10,986 nt of DNA from CAZLLE01 sp964560425 (GTDB lineage Bacteria; Campylobacterota; Campylobacteria; Campylobacterales; QNZT01), in contig CAZLLE010000057.1 of the NCBI GenBank assembly GCA_964560425.1, positions 1 to 10,986 of the forward strand. Direction: 5' to 3'. The number at the start of each line of letters is the position of its first letter. Positions within the stretch are counted from its first letter, which is position 1. Shown piece by piece: positions 1 to 4,836 of this stretch. A program made the translations under genes and the position numbers. Below the pieces are notes generated by a model that saw only the letters and a program-made list of their open reading frames with translations, did not search any database and had not been told where the DNA came from.

Positions 1-137
1 TTGGGATTCTTTTTGGGTAGGTACTTATCTGCCCAAAGATATTTACCATTCACAATAATATCATCTCCTTCTTCATATTTACAATCTGCAAACACTAAGG
101 AACTCAGCATTATTAAACCCAAAATTAATCTTTTCAT
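1..137 (-). CDS. Small secreted protein, N-terminal part only (runs off left edge)
   Basis: Reading leftwards from ATG at 135-137, the frame stays open to the window edge (45 codons). It begins MKRLILGLIMLSSLVFADC, a positively charged start, hydrophobic core and A-x-A-like end typical of a Sec signal peptide, with likely cleavage after FA. The visible mature part (about DCKYEEGDDIIVNGKYLW) is acidic and hydrophilic, and no family is recognised. An AAGGA Shine-Dalgarno lies about 10 nt upstream (plus strand around 147-151). It follows the zinc-ribbon gene by 47 nt on the same strand, so it is probably the last visible member of the small-gene cluster transcribed from the promoter near 891. 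Function unknown; the C-terminus is missing. Confidence 0.65.
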   Translation of the reverse strand, partial: MKRLILGLIMLSSLVFADCKYEEGDDIIVNGKYLWADKYLPKKNP

Positions 138-184
138 TTTAAATTTTCCTTAAAAAAATTAGATTTCATCTATAAAATCAAAAA

Positions 185-409
185 TTACCACTGATTAGCT
201 CGTCTTTTAAACTCCCATTGAATCATATTGGACATCTCATTGTCACCATCCTTTTTTGCATTGTAGTCAGCTTTTTCTAAACATGATCCACAAGTAGCAT
301 AAGGAAATCTTTTATCTATAGTTCCTCTATATGTTGTTCCACATGTTTTACAAATTATACTCTCAGGAGATCCTGAACTATTCGCAATCACCTTATCCCA
401 AAATCCCAT
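185..409 (-). CDS. Small zinc-ribbon-like protein, 74 aa
   Basis: A 74-residue soluble protein with two CxxC knuckles, CKTC (about residues 20-23) and CGSC (about 40-43), spaced as in a zinc ribbon, so it probably binds one Zn(II). The C-terminal third is charged and ends FKRRANQW. There is no signal peptide, so it is predicted cytoplasmic, unlike its secreted neighbours. The start ATG at 407-409 is preceded by AGGAG at a suitable distance. The gene before it in transcription ends at 438 (28-nt gap) and the next starts at 137, which suggests one operon. Zinc ribbons this small are often nucleic-acid-binding or adaptor proteins, but nothing here assigns a specific role. Existence of the gene is well supported; function is unknown. 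Confidence 0.75.
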   Translation of the reverse strand: MGFWDKVIANSSGSPESIICKTCGTTYRGTIDKRFPYATCGSCLEKADYNAKKDGDNEMSNMIQWEFKRRANQW

Positions 410-437
410 ATTAAACTCCTAATACTTCAATTTAAAA

Positions 438-590
438 CTATTTAACCTTCACCCAGTCAAATTTAACACCTATATTTCTGAATTTTTCTTCAGCCATTAT
501 TCTTGCTGCTTCACTACTTGGTGCAGATACATAAGTCATCTTGTCTGGTTTGCCATTCACATAAGCCCAACATTCCCATTTCATATTCAT
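438..590 (-). CDS. 50-aa hypothetical protein, homologous to the neighbouring interrupted gene
   Basis: Reading leftwards, ATG at 588-590 opens a 50-codon frame ending in TAG at 438-440. The product starts MNMKWECWAYVNGKPD, continues KMTYVSAPSSEAARIMAEEK and ends WVKVK. AAGGAT lies about 8 nt before the start; a second ATG at 582-584 is possible. No signal peptide or membrane segment is visible. It aligns by eye with the adjacent interrupted gene (632-859): both have an xEC motif near the start of the shared region, a VSA(P/D)S..(E)A core, an A-rich amphipathic stretch and a V-K ending. The pair is therefore probably paralogous, one secreted and one not. The fold looks like a strand-strand-helix-strand unit. 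Role unknown. Confidence 0.7.
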   Translation of the reverse strand: MNMKWECWAYVNGKPDKMTYVSAPSSEAARIMAEEKFRNIGVKFDWVKVK

Positions 591-631
591 CTTGAAATCC
601 TTATTTTAATTTTTTGAGTAAATTATATTAA

Positions 632-859
632 CTATTTACACCGTATATATTTAATCACTACATCAGAACCACGAAGATCTTTGATCTTGGCTCTTGCTTT
701 TTGTACCGCTTATGAATTACTATCAGCTGACACCATTACATAAGAACCTTGTATCATTCCTCCTTTTGTTGCTTCAAACGAACACTCATAAGACATAGAT
801 GCATTTGCACCAACTGCTAAAATTGAAACTACTGCTAAAGCTAAACTTAGTTTTCTCAT
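632..859 (-). pseudogene. Small secreted protein gene interrupted by an in-frame TAA
   Basis: ATG at 857-859, with a strong GGAGG about 8 nt upstream, opens a frame encoding a Sec signal peptide (MRKLSLALAVVSILAVGANA), then SMSYECSFEATKGGMIQGSY and VMVSADSNS. Codon 50 is TAA (plus 710-712). The same frame then continues AVQKARAKIKDLRG...VVIKYIRCK to a TAG at 632-634, giving 75 codons in all. The post-stop segment matches the paralogue at 438-590, whose corresponding residue is Glu (SSEAA), so the stop most simply arose from GAA to TAA. The upstream product alone would be 49 residues, about 29 after signal cleavage. It is the first gene after the leftward promoter at 891-923. A sequencing error or recoding cannot be excluded from sequence alone. 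Confidence 0.75.
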
Positions 860-890
860 CTTTTTTTCCTCCTTTTTTAAAGATAAGGAA

Positions 891-923
891 ATTATAATAT
901 TTTTAAATTGGATTTTTTGGATT
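891..923 (-). promoter_or_regulatory. Leftward promoter with shared 17-bp element
   Basis: On the minus strand AATCCAAAAAATCCAAT (plus 907-923) is followed by exactly 10 nt and then TATAAT (plus 891-896). The predicted start is near 884, giving a leader of about 25 nt to the interrupted secreted-protein gene. The element is a direct repeat of AATCCAA with 9-bp period and replaces the -35 box, an architecture that suggests an activator binding next to RNA polymerase. Confidence 0.65.
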
Positions 924-968
924 ATCTAAATCAAATATTTAATTAATTTAAAATCCAAAAAATCCAAT
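907..968. repeat. Perfect 17-bp inverted repeat between divergent promoters
   Basis: Arms at 907-923 and 952-968 are exact reverse complements (ATTGGATTTTTTGGATT and its complement) separated by 28 bp of A/T-rich DNA. Each arm is the upstream element of one of two divergent promoters, and each lies 10 nt from its own TATAAT. It is better read as two mirrored regulator-binding sites than as a terminator, because no gene ends here. Confidence 0.85.
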
Positions 969-984
969 AAAAAGTAAATATAAT
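952..984 (+). promoter_or_regulatory. Rightward promoter with shared 17-bp element
   Basis: AATCCAAAAAATCCAAT (952-968), a 10-nt gap, then TATAAT (979-984). The predicted start is near 991, about 23 nt before the ATG of the 38-residue secreted peptide. Element and spacing are identical to the divergent leftward promoter. Confidence 0.65.
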
Positions 985-1013
985 TTCAAGCATCAACAAA
1001 AAAGGAGGATAGG

Positions 1014-1130
1014 ATGAATAAGTTTGGAAAAATAATTTTTTCTTTATCTGTTTTAAGTAGTTTAGCATGGGGTTATTTGGGGGATTCTCATCAGGTGGCG
1101 GAATCTACTATAAGTTTTAAATCTAAATAA
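1014..1130 (+). CDS. 38-aa secreted peptide
   Basis: ATG at 1014-1016 is preceded by an excellent Shine-Dalgarno (AAGGAGGATAGG), and the frame closes at TAA 1128-1130. The product is a Sec-type signal peptide (MNKFGKIIFSLSVLSSLAWG) followed by a short hydrophilic tail, YLGDSHQVAESTISFKSK, so the exported peptide would be only about 18 residues. It is the first gene after the rightward element-bearing promoter and is followed at once by a 9-bp-stem hairpin and then the CAP lipoprotein. It could be a genuine exported peptide, or the 5' remnant of a longer gene whose remainder was lost; nothing downstream in the other frames looks like a continuation. Function unknown. Confidence 0.6.
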   Translation: MNKFGKIIFSLSVLSSLAWGYLGDSHQVAESTISFKSK

Positions 1131-1152
1131 AGAGTGTGGATATCACACTCTT
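1130..1152 (+). terminator. Hairpin directly after the peptide gene (terminator or attenuator-like)
   Basis: A perfect 9-bp stem (AAGAGTGTG / CACACTCTT) with a GATAT loop starts on the last base of the preceding stop codon. On the plus strand no U-tract follows, so it is at best a weak terminator, an mRNA-stabilising stem or a partial attenuator before the CAP lipoprotein. On the minus strand it is followed by TTATTT. Confidence 0.45.
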
Positions 1153-1192
1153 CAAAACATATTTCAAAAATTTAGATATCAAAGAACAAAAA

Positions 1193-2140
1193 ATGAAACA
1201 ATCAATAATTATTCTTAATTTAATTATATTTTTAACTCTTATAGGATGTGATGACAAATACATACAAGATGAAGAGCAAAAAATCAAATCGCAAGAACCA
1301 ATCAATCAGTTATATGATGATCTGCCTGATATATCTACTTGCTATGAAGGAGTTCTCAAAGATAGTGAAAAATTGAATGCTTTAAATACTATAAATGAGA
1401 TTAGAACCTTACATCACTTAAAACCTGTGGAATATAATTATGAAGAGGATCATCTTGTAGCCAAATCTGCACTCATCTCTGTTGCTAATGCAACTCTTAA
1501 TCATAATCCATCTATAAATTCTAAATGCTACACGAAAGAGGGTCAATTAGGAAGCAACAGTAGTAATCTTCATATAGGTTATCAAAATAATACAGATAAA
1601 GTATATCTAGCTGACCATGTAATAATAAGATTTTTAGTAGATAGCAACACAAAAACTATAGGACATAGAAGATGGATACTTTTCCCTTTTCTAAAAACAA
1701 TTGCATATGGAAGAGTAGATGCTAAAATAGGTAAATATAATACAATGATTACAGCTATAACATTAAAAGTAATAAATGATGAAATGGCAGATATTTCAGA
1801 TACTGAAATAGAGTATATTGCCTACCCTTATGAAAATTATCCATCTAATTATTTTAAACATGGTTGGTATAGCTCTTTTTCTGTTTTATTTGATAAAACT
1901 GATAGATGGAAAAATCGTAATGTTGATTATAGGAATGCAAAAATTACAGTTACAGATGAAAACGGTAAAAAACTTTCTATAAAATCTATAAAATACAATA
2001 CAGATGGTGCTGGACTTCCAAATATATTACAGTGGAAAATCAGCAAGACAAAAAATAAGAAGAAGTACAGAGTGAAAATAGAAAATGTCCTAGTAAATGG
2101 AGAACAAAGAGATTATAGCTATTGGTTTAAAATTTTTTGA
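1193..2140 (+). CDS. CAP-domain (SCP-like) lipoprotein
   Basis: The start is placed at ATG 1193 because it begins a clear lipoprotein signal, MKQSIIILNLIIFLTLIGC, with lipidated Cys at residue 19. The in-frame GTG at 1136 lies inside a hairpin and would bury that signal. The mature protein (315 aa precursor) has an acidic linker (residues 20-60), then a CAP/SCP-like domain (about 62-175): an LNALNTINEIR helix, NHNPS with the usual His (about residue 104), an SSNL segment (123-126), and GHRRWILFPF (about 157-166), a hallmark of bacterial CAP proteins. A beta-rich extension of about 140 residues follows (FSVLFDK..., ITVTDENGK, a possible immunoglobulin-like module). It is predicted to be a membrane-anchored periplasmic or surface protein. 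CAP proteins are often secreted, with poorly defined activity. Probably co-transcribed with the upstream peptide gene. Confidence 0.8.
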   Translation: MKQSIIILNLIIFLTLIGCDDKYIQDEEQKIKSQEPINQLYDDLPDISTCYEGVLKDSEKLNALNTINEIRTLHHLKPVEYNYEEDHLVAKSALISVANATLNHNPSINSKCYTKEGQLGSNSSNLHIGYQNNTDKVYLADHVIIRFLVDSNTKTIGHRRWILFPFLKTIAYGRVDAKIGKYNTMITAITLKVINDEMADISDTEIEYIAYPYENYPSNYFKHGWYSSFSVLFDKTDRWKNRNVDYRNAKITVTDENGKKLSIKSIKYNTDGAGLPNILQWKISKTKNKKKYRVKIENVLVNGEQRDYSYWFKIF

Positions 2141-2172
2141 GTCCAATAAATCCATTTTTGGGCTGTTATAAT
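2140..2172 (+). promoter_or_regulatory. Promoter of the SLOG/TPR pair with divergent copy of the shared element
   Basis: AGTCCAATAAATCCATT (2140-2156) matches the 17-bp element at 14 positions, keeping both TCCA cores at 9-bp period. It is followed by exactly 10 nt and TATAAT (2167-2172). Its first base is the last base of the CAP gene stop codon. The predicted start near 2179 leaves a leader of about 135 nt, much longer than at the other three sites, and that leader is occupied by hairpins. Confidence 0.55.
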
Positions 2173-2220
2173 TTTCAAATAAATCATAGTATTTCATATT
2201 TAAGATTCAATTAATTTCTT

Positions 2221-2279
2221 GGAAGTAGAAACTTTAGTTACACCCCAAAATTTTAGATGGAACTAAAATTTCCACTTCC
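2221..2279. promoter_or_regulatory. Structured 5' leader with two mutually exclusive hairpins
   Basis: Outer arms 2221-2239 and 2261-2279 are complementary over 19 bp with two mismatches. An inner perfect 9-bp pair, AAATTTTAG (2248-2256) with CTAAAATTT (2263-2271), uses the same right-hand bases, so only one can form at a time. It lies between the predicted start site and the SLOG-like gene. The two mismatches are A.C in a plus-strand RNA but would be G.U pairs in a minus-strand RNA. Confidence 0.55.
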
Positions 2280-2314
2280 TAAATACTATGGTAAATAAAT
2301 TAAAAAAAAGTAAA

Positions 2315-2908
2315 ATGATGAATAAATATTATAAAATTGGAATAAGTGGACATAGAGATTTAGATCCATCACAAAAAGAAGAGAATTTACTAATTTTAAC
2401 AGGGCATCTTCTCAAACTTAAAAGAGATTATCCAAATAGAGAGCTGATAATTCTTACTCCTTTAGCAGATGGTGCGGATCGTTTAATTGTAGAAGCAGCC
2501 AAGAAGCTTGGTATCAGATATGATGTAATATTGCCTATGCCAAAACAGATATATCGTACAGATTTTTCACCTAATTCACTAAAAGAGTTTAACTCTCTTA
2601 TTCAAAATGCAAGATCCATAAAAACTATAAAATTATATGCAGGAAATACTCTACAACTAATATCTAAAGACTCCATATATAGAGATTTTCAATATCGTCA
2701 AGTAGGTAGAAAAGTTGTAGAGTTATCAGATAAGATAATTATCATGAGTGATGGAGTCAAAAATAGCAAAATAGGCGGAACAGAAGATATCGCAAACTAT
2801 GCAAAAAGGTATGGTACAATACTCTTTAATATCCGATGTAATCGACTAAGGAGTAAAAGTAATGACAAATTCAGAAGTTCTTCAATACATAATTCAGCAG
2901 CTACATGA
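2315..2908 (+). CDS. SLOG/DRHyd-like Rossmannoid protein, putative nucleotide-processing component of a conflict system
   Basis: The start is uncertain: ATGs at 2315 and 2318 sit just before the conserved KIGISGHRDL and are preferred; 2288 would add a Lys-rich tail and has no Shine-Dalgarno. Visible features, numbered from 2315, are the nucleotide-binding-type loop GISGHRDL (9-16), a strand then PLADGADRL (about 49-57) preceding a helix, ILPMPKQIYRTDF (about 72-84), and the late strand DKIIIMSDG followed by GGTEDIANYAKRYG. This order matches SLOG/LOG-like or DRHyd Rossmannoid folds, which bind or cleave nucleotides and recur in bacterial conflict systems. It overlaps the next gene by 47 nt. 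The last 23 residues (CNRLRSKSN...) look unlike the rest and may come from a late frameshift. The fold class is fairly sure; the reaction is not established. Confidence 0.7.
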   Translation: MMNKYYKIGISGHRDLDPSQKEENLLILTGHLLKLKRDYPNRELIILTPLADGADRLIVEAAKKLGIRYDVILPMPKQIYRTDFSPNSLKEFNSLIQNARSIKTIKLYAGNTLQLISKDSIYRDFQYRQVGRKVVELSDKIIIMSDGVKNSKIGGTEDIANYAKRYGTILFNIRCNRLRSKSNDKFRSSSIHNSAAT

Positions 2909-4319
2909 GTCTCCTCTGGAATTAGGCGGAGATAGAGAATTATTTGAGCTTATTTTTGCTCCAATCTCCTATGGAAATGATATATATAAGCAGAGAAAAA
3001 CAACCAAACAATTAATAATCAATATTTTTAAAAATTATCAAGAGTTTGATAAAAAGAGATTTAATACTATCATAGATGATCTTCTTTGCAAAGAAGATCA
3101 CACAAAATATATCAAACAAGTTATAAACTATATCAACATAGAAATCAAAAAACTCAATATTACATCAAATGAAAATCCTACAAAGCTTATAAAAGAGATA
3201 CCTTGTAAAAGACCAAACTATAAAAACAACTTTTCAAACTGGAAAAGTTGTAAAATGAAAATAAACAATGAAACTCTCAAAAAAAGATTAGAAAAAAATT
3301 TTGATTTTACATATACTTTGTGGAATAGTGGTGATATTTTTATTAAGAGTGTACTAAAAAAGAATGTAAAAAAATTTATTATTAACAATAAAAAAGATAT
3401 CACAGATATATTTAAACAACTAAGAAAAGAGTTTGCTATGGAAAAAAGTATAACTAAAGAAGAGATTCAAGACCTGGAAAATATTAGGCAGAGTAGCCAA
3501 GCAGAGGTTATGGAATATATTGCGAAATATTACTATCTAAATGAACACAAATCACAAGAGTTTATACAAAAGCTCATCCCAATTCTGTATAGCAAGGGAT
3601 ATTATGAACTTATACTCCATGATGTAATAGATACTCTTGATATACATATACAAGAGAATAAAGAGGTCAAAAAAATCAAAGCCCATATCTTAGGAAGCCA
3701 TAAAATAGGTGAATATAAGAAAGCTTTTGATCTCCTCTCTACAATATCAGCAAAAGATGATAAAGAGCTAATAGATATGAGAACTGAAGCTATATCAAAT
3801 ATGCGTAGACATCAACTTAATGATGAGACCAAAATAACCAAAGAGCAAAAAAGAGAGATCCTTCAAACATTAATTTCTTATTATCAAACAATTTTTGAAC
3901 ATAACGAAACTCATGATTACTACCCAGCAATCAATCTAACTTATATAAAAGTAATATTTTTTATTTTATATGAAAATAATCACAATAAATTAACACTAAA
4001 AAATGAAATAAACAATATTTACAAAAAAGCAAAAGAATCTCTCTCTTTAGATAAAAGTAGCAAAGATAAAATTAACCAATATTATGCAAATATTAGTGAA
4101 ATTGAATTTTTGATATTAAGGGAGATTGGTAATCCTATAGCAGAATTAGAGAGATATTTGGAGAGTGAATCTCAAAATATCCCTCTATTTGAACTAGATC
4201 GAACTATACGACAGATGCAATTTTTAGCAGATACCACCAAAAACTCTCAAAATCCAATAACATCAAAAATGAAAAAAGCAATTGAATTAATCAATGATTT
4301 CATCAACTTCATTAATTAG
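2862..4319 (+). CDS. TPR/TRAFs-binding-like (TPR-S type) all-alpha protein, partner of the SLOG-like gene
   Basis: 485 aa, cytoplasmic, predicted mostly helical. ATG 2862 is preceded by AAGGAG at ideal 8-nt spacing. Residues 1-90 form a compact helical N-domain (ELFELIFAPI, LIINIFKNY, FNTIIDDLL) that resembles small effector-associated adaptor domains. Residues 100-195 form a Lys/Asn-rich middle part. From about 200 to 480 run repeated helices; GYYELILHDVIDTL, YKKAFDLLS, LISYYQTIF and HDYYPAINLTYIKVIF (351-366) resemble the DUF4071/TRAFs-binding TPR region, described as TPR-S in bacterial relatives of the ASK signalosome. In that literature such proteins pair with NAD- or nucleotide-targeting enzymes (SLOG, DRHyd, TIR), which fits the overlapping upstream gene. 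Inference: it scaffolds or senses for that enzyme. The gene contains a perfect 24-bp palindrome (3077-3100). It ends tail-to-tail with, and overlaps by 8 nt, the gene on the other strand. Confidence 0.65.
   Translation: MTNSEVLQYIIQQLHESPLELGGDRELFELIFAPISYGNDIYKQRKTTKQLIINIFKNYQEFDKKRFNTIIDDLLCKEDHTKYIKQVINYINIEIKKLNITSNENPTKLIKEIPCKRPNYKNNFSNWKSCKMKINNETLKKRLEKNFDFTYTLWNSGDIFIKSVLKKNVKKFIINNKKDITDIFKQLRKEFAMEKSITKEEIQDLENIRQSSQAEVMEYIAKYYYLNEHKSQEFIQKLIPILYSKGYYELILHDVIDTLDIHIQENKEVKKIKAHILGSHKIGEYKKAFDLLSTISAKDDKELIDMRTEAISNMRRHQLNDETKITKEQKREILQTLISYYQTIFEHNETHDYYPAINLTYIKVIFFILYENNHNKLTLKNEINNIYKKAKESLSLDKSSKDKINQYYANISEIEFLILREIGNPIAELERYLESESQNIPLFELDRTIRQMQFLADTTKNSQNPITSKMKKAIELINDFINFIN
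3077..3100. repeat. Perfect 24-bp palindrome inside the TPR gene
   Basis: Twelve-base arms with no loop (left arm TGATCTTCTTTG) centred between 3088 and 3089, in codons for DDLLCKEDH. A second inverted repeat with 10-bp arms (3226-3235 and 3242-3251, 6-nt loop) lies about 130 bp further on in the same gene. Confidence 0.85.
3226..3251. repeat. 10-bp-arm inverted repeat inside the TPR gene
   Basis: ACAACTTTTC (3226-3235) and GAAAAGTTGT (3242-3251) are exact complements around the 6-nt loop AAACTG. It lies in the Lys/Asn-rich middle part of the protein. It could form a stable stem in the mRNA; no U-tract follows. Confidence 0.7.
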
Positions 4320-4836
4320 CTCTAGTGATATAATAGACACCAGATAGATCATACACTTTATATCTAGCAGGAGTTTTTCTTCTTTCTCCTGCATAGCTTA
4401 ACATAAGTGCTAACTTTCTTTCACGATCTACCCAATCAACGAATATTCCACTATGTTCTACTTTAGCATAACTATAATTGATATGATATATCCAATCACC
4501 TCTTTCTATCAATTTTATATTGACGAAAGGACCTCTTTTTTTACCTTTAAATACAATTTTTCGTCTCTTTTGTGTAAAACCAGCCCTATTATATACAGCA
4601 TTGATATAATCCCAACATGAACCTCTAATAATTACACCTTTTTCAATACTCATCTCTCTTGCTTTTTGTAATATTTTTTTACCAAAAGGGGTTGCTTTAG
4701 ATTCTGCTTTTTTGAGAAAAACACTCTCTGTCATCATTTCGGTTGGCTTTGAAACTTGATATTTTTGACTACAACCAACAATAAAAAATAATCCTAAAAT
4801 TAATGCTACAAAATATTTTAAACTAATACGAGACAT
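4312..4836 (-). CDS. NlpC/P60 or CHAP-like cysteine hydrolase lipoprotein
   Basis: 174 aa. The N-terminus MSRISLKYFVALILGLFFIVGC is a lipoprotein signal with Cys22 as the lipidation site. The mature part carries RGSCWDYINAVYNRAG (Cys74 at the start of a helix), RGDWIYHINYSY (112-123) and VEHSGIFVDW (His128 before a strand), in the Cys-helix...His-strand order of papain-like NlpC/P60/CHAP peptidoglycan hydrolases; Cys74 and His128 are the likely catalytic pair. At 174 aa it is a single minimal domain. The start ATG at 4834-4836 overlaps the end of the upstream peptidoglycan-binding lipoprotein gene by 14 nt, so the two are translationally coupled and probably act together at the cell wall. GGAAG serves as Shine-Dalgarno. 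The family call is by motif only; substrate and activity are unproven. Confidence 0.65.
   Translation of the reverse strand: MSRISLKYFVALILGLFFIVGCSQKYQVSKPTEMMTESVFLKKAESKATPFGKKILQKAREMSIEKGVIIRGSCWDYINAVYNRAGFTQKRRKIVFKGKKRGPFVNIKLIERGDWIYHINYSYAKVEHSGIFVDWVDRERKLALMLSYAGERRKTPARYKVYDLSGVYYITRAN

Noticed and set aside
907..968. Inverted repeat as a rho-independent terminator or transposon end
   Set aside because: No gene ends here, the 28-bp loop is A/T-rich, and both arms recur singly at other promoters with fixed -10 spacing, which fits regulatory sites.
1136..1192. Upstream GTG start for the CAP lipoprotein
   Set aside because: It falls inside the 1130-1152 hairpin and would place 19 residues before a textbook lipoprotein signal; ATG 1193 fits better.
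4367..4392. GCAGGAG/CTCCTGC inverted repeat inside the NlpC/P60-like gene
   Set aside because: Only 7 bp with a 12-nt loop in coding sequence and no associated U-tract; within chance expectation.
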